Assembly: GCA_002455655.1 (NCBI GenBank)
Contig: DKLF01000028.1
Location: forward strand, 664 to 15,522
DNA: 14,859 bases
DNA from: Oscillibacter sp. UBA6647
GTDB lineage: Bacteria; Bacillota; Clostridia; Oscillospirales; Oscillospiraceae
Direction of reading: 5' to 3'
Below, one piece after another: positions 7,412 to 14,859 of the stretch; positions within the stretch are counted from its first letter, which is position 1; the number at the start of each line of letters is the position of its first letter. Both the position numbers and the translations under genes were made by a program. The notes under the pieces are model-generated. The model saw only the letters and a program-made list of their open reading frames with translations, made no database searches and was not told the DNA's origin.

Positions 7412-8728
7412 ATGGGAAGCTATGTTCCCTCCACACAGGCGGAGCGGCAGGAAATGCTGGAGGCCATCGGCCTGAAATCCTATCGGGAACTGTACTGCGA
7501 TGTACCTGGGCAGATGCTGCTGGACCGTCCGCTGGAAATCCCCGCCGGAATGAGCGAACTGGAGGTTTGCCGGGCGGTGAAGTCCATGGCGGCAAAAAAC
7601 CGTGTGTTTTCCACGGTTCTGCGGGGGGCCGGGTCTTATGACCACTATATCCCCAGCATTGTAAAATACATTCCTGCCAAGGAAGAATTTCTGACGGCTT
7701 ACACCCCCTATCAGGCGGAGATCAGCCAAGGCGTGCTGCAATCCATTTTCGAGTATCAGACCATGATCTGCCAACTCACCGGCATGGATGTGTCCAACGC
7801 CTCCGTATATGACGGAGCCTCTGCCGCCGCCGAAGCCGCCGCCATGTGCCGTGATCGGAAGCGCCGGGTCACACTGGTGTCTGCCGCGGCCCATCCGGAT
7901 GTGATAAACACCATCCGCACCTACTGCTATGGCAGTGGGGACGAGATGCGCATTGTTCCTGCGAAAAACGGCGTTACCGATTTGGACGCCCTGCGGGAAA
8001 TGCTGACGAATGAGGTTGCCTGTTTCTACGTCCAGCAACCTAATTTTTATGGACAGATGGAGGACGCGCCGGCGCTGGGACAGATGGTGCATGAGTCCGG
8101 CGCGCTGTATGTGATGGGCTGCAATCCCATTTCGCTGGCAATTTTGAAAACGCCGCGGGACTGCGGCGCAGATATCGCCGTGGGAGAAGGACAGCCGCTG
8201 GGTCTGCCCATGGGCTTCGGCGGCCCGTATCTGGGATATATGGCCTGCACCGACAAGCTCATGCGAAGGATGCCGGGCCGAATCGTGGGAGAGACGGAAG
8301 ACGCCAACGGCCAGCGGGCGTATGTCTTGTCCCTGCAAGCGCGGGAACAGCATATCCGCCGGGAAAAAGCGGGCAGTAATATTTGCTCCAACGAAGCATT
8401 ATGCGCGCTGACTGCCTCGGTTTATATGGCCGCCATGGGGCCTGAGGGGATCGCGGAGGCCGCGCGGCAATCCATGTCCAAGGCTCACTATCTGGCAAAG
8501 GGTTTGTGTGCGATCTCCGGTGTGTCCATGCGTTATCCCGGGGAATTTTTCCATGAATTTGTCACGGAAATGCCGCATACGGAAGCGGTGCTGGCGGCGC
8601 TGGAGGATGCGGATATCTTAGGCGGGCTGCCAGTGGACGGCGGCATTCTGTGGTGCGCCACAGAAAAAGTGTCCAAGGCGTCGCTGGACAAAGCTCTCTC
8701 CGTCGTAAAGGAGGCGCTGGTCAAATGA
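7412..8728 (+). CDS. gcvPA: Glycine dehydrogenase (decarboxylating) subunit 1, P-protein alpha
   Basis: This is the N-terminal half of the split P-protein. With GcvPB it decarboxylates glycine and loads the aminomethyl group on lipoyl-GcvH. Its 438 residues match the usual subunit 1 length. Family motifs are YVPSTQAERQEML at the start, YDGASAAAEAAAM (about residues 132-144), GEGQPLGLPMGFGGPYLG (about 259-276), and MPGRIVGETED followed by AREQHIRREKAGSNIC. The subunit keeps the aminotransferase fold but has no PLP lysine, as expected for this half. The start at 7412 is 2 bp after the gcvH stop with GGAGG at 7399-7403 in the end of gcvH, so translation is probably coupled. Confidence 0.97.
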   Translation: MGSYVPSTQAERQEMLEAIGLKSYRELYCDVPGQMLLDRPLEIPAGMSELEVCRAVKSMAAKNRVFSTVLRGAGSYDHYIPSIVKYIPAKEEFLTAYTPYQAEISQGVLQSIFEYQTMICQLTGMDVSNASVYDGASAAAEAAAMCRDRKRRVTLVSAAAHPDVINTIRTYCYGSGDEMRIVPAKNGVTDLDALREMLTNEVACFYVQQPNFYGQMEDAPALGQMVHESGALYVMGCNPISLAILKTPRDCGADIAVGEGQPLGLPMGFGGPYLGYMACTDKLMRRMPGRIVGETEDANGQRAYVLSLQAREQHIRREKAGSNICSNEALCALTASVYMAAMGPEGIAEAARQSMSKAHYLAKGLCAISGVSMRYPGEFFHEFVTEMPHTEAVLAALEDADILGGLPVDGGILWCATEKVSKASLDKALSVVKEALVK

Positions 8729-10170
8729 AGCTGATCTTTGAAAAAAGCGTTGCCGGACGAAGGTGCAGTCTGCTGCCGCCCTGTGATGTGGAGACGGTGT
8801 ATCCGTCGGAATATATGAGCCGAAAAGAAGCTCCGGCGCTGCCTGAAATCAGTGAAACGGATATTTCCAGGCATTACACGGAGCTGTGCCGCCATACCTA
8901 CGGTGTGAACTGCGGCTTTTATCCGCTGGGTTCCTGCACCATGAAATACAATCCGCGCATTGATGAGGAAATGGCTGCCCTGTCGGGCTTTGCGGACATC
9001 CATCCTCTGGCCCCGGCCCATGCGGCAGAGGGCTGCAGGGAAGTGCTGGACACCGCCAAAGCTTACCTGTGCGAAATCGCGGGTATGGATGATATGACGT
9101 TCCAGCCTGCCGCCGGAGCCCATGGGGAATTTACCGGCGTACTGCTGATCAAGCAGTACCACGCATCGCGCGGAGATGCAAAGCGAAACAAGATTATCGT
9201 TCCGGATTCCGCCCACGGCACCAATCCTGCCACCGCCGCCATGTGCGGCTTGGAGGTGGTGAACATTGCCTCCGCACCGGACGGCTGCGTGGATATGGAG
9301 GCGCTGAAGGCGGCTCTAAACGAAGAAACGGCCGGATTGATGCTGACAAATCCCAATACCGTAGGTATTTTCGATGAAAACATTTTGGAAATTACCCGTT
9401 TGGTTCACGAGGCCGGCGGCCTGTGCTATTACGACGGAGCAAACCTGAATGCCATTATGGGCGTGGTTCGCCCCGGAGACATGGGGTTTGACTGCATCCA
9501 CATGAATTTACACAAGACCTTTGCCACGCCGCATGGCGGCGGCGGACCCGGAGCGGGCGCCGTGGGCTGCAAGGCATTTCTCGCCGACTTCCTGCCCAAG
9601 TCTGCCCTGATGGAGGGCGGGGAGCGGATACAGGTGCGCAGCTTTGCCGGAAACTTTTTGGTGGTGGTAAGGGCTTTGACCTATCTCATGACGCTGGGCC
9701 GTGAGGGGATTCCGGAAGCCGCCGAAAATGCAGTGCTCAACGCCAACTATCTGATGCGGAAAATTCAGGGTACGTTTGAGCCTGCTTTTGACCGGATCTG
9801 TATGCACGAGTTTGTATTGGACCTGTCGGAATTCAAAAAGAAAACGGGTGTCTCTGCGCTGGAGGTTGCCAAATCGCTGATCGATCACGGGATGCATCCG
9901 CCCACGATGTACTTCCCGCTCATTGTCCATGAAGCGCTGATGCTGGAGCCCACTGAAACAGAGAGCCGGGCAACGCTGGATTGGGCCGCGGAGAGATTCC
10001 GCAAGCTCTATGCGCTGGCTGACGAAGACCCGGATTTTATGCGCAACGCACCCCACAGCGCGCAGATTGCCCGCCCGGACGAAGTGCGCGCCGCACGGAA
10101 TCCCGTTTTGAGATGGCGGGAGGGATCATGCAAACCGCTTAGTCATTTCAAAGAACGGACGGACCGGTGA
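8725..10170 (+). CDS. gcvPB: Glycine dehydrogenase (decarboxylating) subunit 2, P-protein beta
   Basis: This is the PLP-binding half of the split P-protein, 481 residues from the chosen start. The chain begins MKLIFEKSVAGRRC, typical of this subunit. It contains GFYPLGSCTMKYNP, DSAHGTNPATAAM, and the PLP-lysine motif NLHKTFATPHGGGGPGAG with Lys264. The ATG at 8725 overlaps the gcvPA stop in an ATGA and has AAAGGAGG (8707-8714) 10 nt upstream. The frame stays open back to 8650, but that extension lies inside gcvPA and has no conserved sequence. The two subunits are expected to be made in equal amounts and assemble as an alpha2-beta2 enzyme, as known for other split P-proteins. Confidence 0.97.
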   Translation: MKLIFEKSVAGRRCSLLPPCDVETVYPSEYMSRKEAPALPEISETDISRHYTELCRHTYGVNCGFYPLGSCTMKYNPRIDEEMAALSGFADIHPLAPAHAAEGCREVLDTAKAYLCEIAGMDDMTFQPAAGAHGEFTGVLLIKQYHASRGDAKRNKIIVPDSAHGTNPATAAMCGLEVVNIASAPDGCVDMEALKAALNEETAGLMLTNPNTVGIFDENILEITRLVHEAGGLCYYDGANLNAIMGVVRPGDMGFDCIHMNLHKTFATPHGGGGPGAGAVGCKAFLADFLPKSALMEGGERIQVRSFAGNFLVVVRALTYLMTLGREGIPEAAENAVLNANYLMRKIQGTFEPAFDRICMHEFVLDLSEFKKKTGVSALEVAKSLIDHGMHPPTMYFPLIVHEALMLEPTETESRATLDWAAERFRKLYALADEDPDFMRNAPHSAQIARPDEVRAARNPVLRWREGSCKPLSHFKERTDR

Positions 10171-10218
10171 AAAGCAATTTAAAGCTTTGCCGGATACCGG
10201 CGGAACAGGAGCGTTTAT

Positions 10219-11613
10219 ATGAGTGAGTACCAGTTGATTGTCATCGGGGCAGGTCCCGGCGGTTATATGGCGGCGCTGCGCGCCGCAAAGCTTGGTCTGC
10301 GCACCGCCGTGGTGGAGCGGCGGGAGGCAGGTGGCACCTGCCTGAACCGAGGCTGCGTGCCCACAAAAACGCTGCTTCACGCTTCGGAAATCTATCATGA
10401 TGCGGTTTCCTCCGCCGGCATTGGCATTCAAATTGAGGGGGCGCTGGCAGACATGCGCGCCATCTTCGCCTATAAGCGCCAAATCTCTCAAAAACTTAGC
10501 AGCGGCGTGGAGGGGTTGTTTCAGAGTGCGGGCATTTCGCTTGTCAGGGGGACTGCTTCCATTTCAGAGCCGCACACGGTGCGTGTGACGGACAACGATG
10601 GGAACGAAACTGCTTTAACAGCAGAGCATATTCTGGTCGCCACAGGGTCCGCACCCGCCCGGCCAACGATTCCGGGGTTGGAACTACCGGGGGTCATGAC
10701 CTCAGATGAGCTGCTGGAAGGGTCGGATCACCTCTATCAATCCATTGTTATTATGGGCGGCGGCGTCATCGGCGTAGAATTTGCCACGTTTTACAGTGAT
10801 CTGGGCTGCGACGTTACCATTATCGAGGGGATGAACCGTCTGCTGCCCACGCTTGACCGGGAACTTGGGCAAAATCTGGAAATGATTTTGAAAAAGCAGG
10901 GCGTGAAGATTTTTACCAGTTCCATGGTGCAAAACGTGGAACAGGGAGACGGCGGACTGACCGTGAACTTTACAGCCAAAGACAAAGAGACTGCCGTCTC
11001 CGGTGAGGCTGTTTTGTGTGCCATTGGCCGCAGGCCGTATCTGGAGGGGCTGTTCCCCGGAACCTTGCAGCCGGAGATGAATGGCTGCGCTATCTGGGTA
11101 GATGCACGGTATCAGACCAGTATTCCCGGAGTTTACGCCATCGGCGATGTATCTTCTAAAGTGCAGCTGGCGCATGTGGCCTCTGCGCAGGGTGTGGCCT
11201 GCGTGGAAATGCTGTGCGGCGCGGAACATACCGTTCAAATGGATGTGATCCCAAGCTGCATTTATTGCCGACCGGAGATCGCCGTGACAGGCATGACGGA
11301 TTCGGAGGCCAAGGCGGCGGGAATCCCCGTTAAGACCGGGAAATGCGTGATGTTCGTCAATGCCCGTACTCTGATCGTAGATTCAGGCCGGTGTTTTATG
11401 AAGCTCGTGGCAAACAGTGAAACGCATGAGCTTCTCGGCGCGCAGATGATGTGCAAAAACAGCACGGACATCATCGGCGAAATCAGTCAGGCCATTGCAA
11501 ACCGCATGACTGTTGAGCAAATGCTGCTGGCGATGCGCCCCCATCCCACATTTGAGGAAGCTCTCACAGAGGCTCTTGAGGATCTAAAACATAAGCTGGA
11601 CAGCCATACCTGA
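10219..11613 (+). CDS. lpdA: Dihydrolipoyl dehydrogenase (glycine cleavage L-protein)
   Basis: This is an FAD flavoenzyme that reoxidises dihydrolipoyl-GcvH and passes electrons to NAD+. Its 464 residues fit the family. The FAD-binding GAGPGGYMAALRAA is at 10-23 and the redox-disulfide motif GGTCLNRGCVPTK has Cys41 and Cys46. An NAD-binding segment GGGVIGVEFATFYSDLG lies near residue 180, a second FAD contact is YAIGDVSS, and the C-terminal HPTFEE (His442, Glu447) supplies the active-site dyad at the dimer interface. AGGAG (10207-10211) is 7 nt before the start. It is last in the operon, 48 bp after gcvPB, so the system has a dedicated L-protein and need not borrow one from a 2-oxoacid dehydrogenase. 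A small hairpin, GCCGG/CCGGC (10189-10201), lies in the gap. Confidence 0.96.
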   Translation: MSEYQLIVIGAGPGGYMAALRAAKLGLRTAVVERREAGGTCLNRGCVPTKTLLHASEIYHDAVSSAGIGIQIEGALADMRAIFAYKRQISQKLSSGVEGLFQSAGISLVRGTASISEPHTVRVTDNDGNETALTAEHILVATGSAPARPTIPGLELPGVMTSDELLEGSDHLYQSIVIMGGGVIGVEFATFYSDLGCDVTIIEGMNRLLPTLDRELGQNLEMILKKQGVKIFTSSMVQNVEQGDGGLTVNFTAKDKETAVSGEAVLCAIGRRPYLEGLFPGTLQPEMNGCAIWVDARYQTSIPGVYAIGDVSSKVQLAHVASAQGVACVEMLCGAEHTVQMDVIPSCIYCRPEIAVTGMTDSEAKAAGIPVKTGKCVMFVNARTLIVDSGRCFMKLVANSETHELLGAQMMCKNSTDIIGEISQAIANRMTVEQMLLAMRPHPTFEEALTEALEDLKHKLDSHT

Positions 11614-11847
11614 ATTTGTCCGGAACGGCCGGAGTGCGGCGTAATGGGTGGGACAAAAAACTGAAATCATTGATGATGCCGTTTCCCGCGCGAAATATCG
11701 GCTGGCAGTTATCGGACATATCCGGGTTCATTTTGTGTGCGATGATACGCGGCGTACGATGAAAGTCCTTGCGTTACTGCCGGGTTTGGCAAATGTGCGA
11801 TACTGGCAGTTGACCTTATTCATAGGCAGGCGCAGGTACAAATACTG

Positions 11848-11887
11848 AAGCGGCGGTCAGGCCCAACCGGGGCTGACCGCCGCTTTT
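11848..11887. terminator. Intrinsic terminator closing the gcv operon, between convergent genes
   Basis: AAGCGGCGGTCAG (11848-11860) pairs perfectly with 11873-11885. Three more CCC/GGG pairs (11862-11864 with 11869-11871) follow across a G-G mismatch, and the loop is AACC. TTTT runs from 11884 to 11887 on the plus strand, so it terminates the gcv operon. It lies 10 bp beyond the stop of the convergent pepD. In that direction the hairpin is followed by a poor T-run, so termination of pepD there is less certain. Confidence 0.85.
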
Positions 11888-11896
11888 CAAAGGTCC

Positions 11897-13345
11897 TTAT
11901 TTGCTGCGCTTCAAAATCTCACAGACCAGTTGGTATACCCTCGCCGTGGAGGGGATACTCAGCCGCTCCCGGGCGGAGTGTACGTCGTGAAGCTCCGGCC
12001 CCATGGAGATGGCGTCCAGCCCGGGCAGCTTTTCGATAAACAGGCCGCACTCCAGGCCGCCGTGGGTGGCGGCGATGACGCCGTCCCTGCCGGTGAGATC
12101 CTTGTAGGCCGTAAGAGCCAGCTCCCGAAGGGCGGAAGTTCGGTTGTACTGCCAGCCGGGATAGGAGCTGCGCTCCGCCACGGTGCCCCCGGCGTGCTCC
12201 ACGATGGCCCGGACCCGCTGAAGCAGCATGGCCTTCTGCGTGGCGATGGAGGAGCGGATCGAAATGGTGAAGTGGAGGCCGTCCGCCTGCATTCCCATCA
12301 CGCCCAAGTTTAAGGAGGTCTGCACCAGACCGGGGAAATCGGCGCTCATGGCCTGAACGCCCTGGGGCAGGGCCAAGAGGACGTGGAGCAGGGAGGAGGT
12401 GGCATCGGCGCTCAGGGCGGCGGGAACCACCTCTTTGGAACAGGCGAGGGACACGCCGTCGTCGCAGCCGGCGTACTCGTTTTTGAGAATTGCGTCAAAT
12501 TCGGCGAGGAAGGACTCGAAGTCCGCCGCCCGGTCCGCCGGAACGGTCACCAGGGCATCGTTGCGGGGGCAGATGACATTTTCAAAGCGGCCGCCCTGGA
12601 TATCCGCCAGCCGCAGGCCGGGGATACGCTCCATGGCGGAGTAGAGAACCCGGCCCATGAGCTGGTTGGCGGAGCCACGGCCTTTGTGAATCTCGCCTCC
12701 GGAGTGGCCTCCCTGAAGGCCGGAGAGGGTGACGCGATAGCCCGTCCCGCCTTCCAGCGCCTCCATTTGGGCGGGCAAAAAGCAGTCCGCCCGAACGCCT
12801 CCGGCGCAGGACACGCAAAACTCGCCCTCTTCCTCGGAGTCCAGATTCAGGAGCTTCCGTCCCTTTAAATCGGAGCAGTCCAAAGCGAACGCGCCGTCCA
12901 TGCCCGTTTCCTCGTCCACAGTGAAGAGTGCCTCCAAAGGCGGGTGGGGTAAGGTGTCGTCCGCCAGAATGGCCAGAATCATGGCCACGGCGATGCAGTT
13001 GTCTCCGCCCAATGAGGTGCCTCTGGCCCACAGGAATTCTCCGTCGGTTTCCAAATCCAGCCCCTCTACGGACATGTCTTTGGTGCAGCCCTCCGCCACG
13101 GCGCAGACCATGTCCATGTGGCCCTGCAAAATGATGGGCTCGGCGTGCTCATAGCCGGGGGAAGCATCCTTCCAGATAATCAGATTGTTGCAGGGCTCCT
13201 GCCGGTAGCGCAGTCCCAAATCCCGGGCAAAGCCCGCGCAGAGGTCGCTGATATGCTTTGTGTTGCCGCTGCCGTGGGGGACGGCGCAGAGCTTTTCAAA
13301 GTAGCTGAATACGTCCTGCGGCTTACAATTTGATAACAAAGACAT
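11897..13345 (-). CDS. pepD: Xaa-His dipeptidase / aminoacyl-histidine dipeptidase (peptidase family M20C)
   Basis: This is a cytosolic di-zinc dipeptidase of the carnosinase-like PepD group, which cuts Xaa-His and other dipeptides. It is 482 residues from the chosen start, the usual length. The metal and catalytic motifs are LQGHMDMVC (His76, Asp78), SLGGDNCIAVA (Asp115), and the TVDEETGMDGA pair Glu145-Glu146. NLDSEEEGEFCVSCAGG, LQGGHSGGEIHKGRG, THGGLECGLF and GPELHDVHSARE complete the pattern. The start ATG (13345-13343) has GAAGGA about 6 nt upstream; an upstream TTG at 13366 is in frame but would place the ribosome site inside the gene. It is convergent with the glycine operon, and its products could feed amino acids, including glycine from Gly-containing dipeptides, into it; that link is inference. 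Confidence 0.95.
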   Translation of the reverse strand: MSLLSNCKPQDVFSYFEKLCAVPHGSGNTKHISDLCAGFARDLGLRYRQEPCNNLIIWKDASPGYEHAEPIILQGHMDMVCAVAEGCTKDMSVEGLDLETDGEFLWARGTSLGGDNCIAVAMILAILADDTLPHPPLEALFTVDEETGMDGAFALDCSDLKGRKLLNLDSEEEGEFCVSCAGGVRADCFLPAQMEALEGGTGYRVTLSGLQGGHSGGEIHKGRGSANQLMGRVLYSAMERIPGLRLADIQGGRFENVICPRNDALVTVPADRAADFESFLAEFDAILKNEYAGCDDGVSLACSKEVVPAALSADATSSLLHVLLALPQGVQAMSADFPGLVQTSLNLGVMGMQADGLHFTISIRSSIATQKAMLLQRVRAIVEHAGGTVAERSSYPGWQYNRTSALRELALTAYKDLTGRDGVIAATHGGLECGLFIEKLPGLDAISMGPELHDVHSARERLSIPSTARVYQLVCEILKRSK

Positions 13346-13367
13346 GTCGATCCTTCTTTCTAGCAAG

Positions 13368-13393
13368 GCAGCCCATGCGAAAGCATGGGCTGC
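13368..13393. repeat. Perfect inverted repeat / intercistronic hairpin
   Basis: GCAGCCCATGC (13368-13378) and its exact complement GCATGGGCTGC (13383-13393) are separated by four bases, which read GAAA on the plus strand and TTTC on the minus strand. It lies between the end of the small-protein gene and the ribosome binding site of pepD, both transcribed on the minus strand. No T-run follows on either strand, so it is not a standard intrinsic terminator. An mRNA-stabilising or processing hairpin, or a short repeat of a genome-wide family, are the likely options. Confidence 0.8.
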
Positions 13394-13401
13394 ACAGTAA
13401 A

Positions 13402-13890
13402 TTATTCTGCGGGGAGTTCCTCAGTGGTGGTCATGCCAAATTCGTCCGTGATTCCTTCGTCACCGGTCTCCTCTTCCTCGGCGGGAGCGGCTACGAACTC
13501 GGAGAGATAGGCCTCCTCGGGCAGTCCCGCCAGAAGGGCAGGCAGGTTGAGGATGATGCCGTCCATATTGCGGGGCAGGGTCAGCGACACTTCCTGTGTC
13601 TCTTCCGTGCCGCCCTTTTCCTGGGTGATTTCCAGAGTCATGGAAAAATTCTGCCCGATCCAGGTGGACATGCCCCGTTCTTTGTCATAGAGCTTGGCCA
13701 CCTGCTCGTCGTTCACATAGACCACGACCTTATAAGGCGTTTCGTAGGTCTGACCGTTGTAGTCCAGACGTCTGCTGTCCATATACACGGTGTGTCCGCG
13801 GCCGATGATGGTCATGCTGTACGCAATGACGGCCAAAAGCAGCACCGCGCCCACACGGAACAGGAGGGTACGCATAGGAATCTTCTTCAT
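13402..13890 (-). CDS. Small single-pass membrane-anchored protein next to an ABC permease (possibly DUF6672)
   Basis: This 162-residue protein has a basic start MKKIPMRTLLFR and one hydrophobic helix (about residues 8-29), so most of it should lie outside the cytoplasmic membrane. The middle (about 33-120) is a soluble domain rich in predicted strands (DSRRLDYNGQTYETPYKVVV). The last 30 residues are highly acidic and low in complexity. Its ATG overlaps the stop of the ABC permease gene in an ATGA, which implies translational coupling and joint function. I recall a family of uncharacterised proteins (DUF6672) beside RbsC-type permeases, but this assignment is from memory. No enzymatic motif is visible. 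A role as an accessory or periplasmic-side subunit of the transporter is inference. Confidence 0.8.
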   Translation of the reverse strand: MKKIPMRTLLFRVGAVLLLAVIAYSMTIIGRGHTVYMDSRRLDYNGQTYETPYKVVVYVNDEQVAKLYDKERGMSTWIGQNFSMTLEITQEKGGTEETQEVSLTLPRNMDGIILNLPALLAGLPEEAYLSEFVAAPAEEEETGDEGITDEFGMTTTEELPAE

Positions 13891-14859
13891 CGACTCTCCT
13901 CCTCACCTTGCGCAAGCTGCAGCCGTTGTCCGATTTTCCCCTTGGCCATGCGCTTTTTCATCTCATACATAACCAGGGCAATGGTGATGACGCCATAGGA
14001 GGCAAATACGCGGAAGTATTCACCGATCATGGAGTCGCCCGTAATTTTGGCGCCCGTGGCCGGGGCCACGATGAACATGGTATGGAACAAAATCACGCCC
14101 AGAAACACATTTCCGATGGACGCCTTGTCCACGGACGCACCGCCCACCAGCAGCGCCGCGATGCAGAACATACCGATCTGCTTGTGGGAGCTGTAAGTAG
14201 AGATATTGCCCATGTTTTGCAGATAGATGACCATGCCAAGCCCGGCGAACACGGTGGACATAACGATGGCGATGATGCGGGTGCGCTCCACCTTGATGCC
14301 GGCGTCCCGGGCCACGTCCATATTCTGGCCCACGGCGCGCATGTCCTGACCCAGCTTCGTCTTGCGGAACCAGACGATGAACAGGCAGAAAACAGCAATG
14401 ACCACAAGGGTCAGAACGGGGATCTTGACGCCGCCGATATGAATGGCGCCCAAGTTGTCCAGAGATTGCCGCATATGCAGCAGACTCACCGTGTTGCGGA
14501 TGCCATATCCCCGGGGAAGCCTCAGGGAGGAGTGGAGGATGGGAATGACAGGTCCCATCATGAACAGCACCAAAAGCTGATATAAGCCATCCATAAAGAA
14601 GGCAATCATATAGCTGGTGATCATTTCTCTGCCCTTGGCCCGGTTGAGGATCTGCCCGCAGAAGGCACCCAGCAGAATGGAAATGGGAATAGAAAGGATC
14701 ATGGCCAGAACAATTCCGGGGATGCCCCAGATCTGCCAGTCGGCGGTAAAGATTAGCGCGATCTCTGCGGCCATGGCACCTAACGTCATGGCAAAGTTCA
14801 GGCCCATGCCCGCCATGATGGGGAAGATGAGGCACAGAATCAAAAACGCGTTTCGGCCC
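13887..14859 (-). CDS. ABC transporter permease, RbsC/BmpA-system type, N-terminus cut by window edge
   Basis: This is an inner-membrane permease subunit of an ABC importer. The frame is open to the right edge with no stop or start, so the beginning lies outside the window; a nominal TTG at 14843 is not the real start because the conserved segment GRNAFLILCLIFPIMAGMG crosses it. At least seven hydrophobic segments are visible. The C-terminal half has KTKLGQDMRAVGQNMDVARD, the conserved coupling loop of the branched-chain/ribose permease family (PF02653), and then GGASVDKASIGNVFLG. The stop overlaps the next gene's ATG by 4 bp. Relatives import sugars, nucleosides or autoinducer-type ligands. 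The ATPase, binding protein and any second permease would be to the right of the window, so the substrate cannot be named. Confidence 0.92.
   Translation of the reverse strand, partial: GRNAFLILCLIFPIMAGMGLNFAMTLGAMAAEIALIFTADWQIWGIPGIVLAMILSIPISILLGAFCGQILNRAKGREMITSYMIAFFMDGLYQLLVLFMMGPVIPILHSSLRLPRGYGIRNTVSLLHMRQSLDNLGAIHIGGVKIPVLTLVVIAVFCLFIVWFRKTKLGQDMRAVGQNMDVARDAGIKVERTRIIAIVMSTVFAGLGMVIYLQNMGNISTYSSHKQIGMFCIAALLVGGASVDKASIGNVFLGVILFHTMFIVAPATGAKITGDSMIGEYFRVFASYGVITIALVMYEMKKRMAKGKIGQRLQLAQGEEESR

Noticed and set aside
7331..8353. 340-codon minus-strand open frame
   Set aside because: It is antisense to gcvH and gcvPA and shows no motif of its own.
8650..8724. Upstream extension of the gcvPB reading frame
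   Set aside because: It lies wholly within gcvPA, lacks conserved residues, and the ATG at 8725 has a strong AAAGGAGG and the typical N-terminus.
11615..11657. Inverted repeat TTTGTCC / GGACAAA just after lpdA
   Set aside because: The loop is 29 nt and there is no T-run directly after a stable stem. The real terminator is the much stronger hairpin at 11848-11887.
11648..11848. 66-codon plus-strand frame after lpdA, with a GTG start
   Set aside because: There is no convincing Shine-Dalgarno or similarity, and its end runs into the terminator stem. It is probably a chance frame in untranslated sequence.

Overview
This window reads as chromosomal DNA of an anaerobic, amino-acid-using Firmicute. 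My best guess is a Clostridia member of the Oscillospiraceae type. The guess rests on strong AGGAGG-type ribosome binding sites, moderately GC-rich coding DNA with AT-rich promoters, a tandem glycine riboswitch, a two-subunit glycine decarboxylase and an RbsC-type ABC permease paired with a small anchored protein. No mobile element, CRISPR array, rRNA or tRNA was seen.

Left block (1-3632): an APC-family amino acid permease and, 10 bp downstream, an M18 metallo-aminopeptidase (cut by the left edge) lie on the minus strand. A LysR-family regulator is divergent across a 285-bp AT-rich spacer. This looks like a locally regulated unit for amino acid or peptide uptake and breakdown. A roughly 400-bp stretch without a convincing gene follows.

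Central block (about 3924-11886, plus strand): a complete glycine cleavage operon. A promoter-like TTGACA precedes a tandem glycine riboswitch (about 4035-4219). The last strand of its second P1 helix is also the first strand of an intrinsic terminator (4215-4253), the layout of a glycine-ON switch. Next come an 882-residue open frame that fuses T-protein (GcvT) to a serine hydroxymethyltransferase (GlyA-like), then gcvH, gcvPA, gcvPB (ATGA overlap) and a dihydrolipoyl dehydrogenase. A strong hairpin terminator closes the operon. Together the genes encode all four glycine cleavage proteins plus the enzyme that can use the methylene-THF they make: two glycine would give one serine, CO2, NH3 and NADH. 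The GcvT-GlyA fusion puts the producer and the consumer of methylene-THF on one chain and is the most notable feature of the window.

Right block (11897-14859, minus strand): a PepD-type (M20C) Xaa-His dipeptidase convergent with the glycine operon; a small single-pass protein with an acidic tail; and, overlapping it by 4 bp, an RbsC-like ABC permease cut by the right edge. A perfect 11-bp hairpin sits between the small protein gene and pepD.
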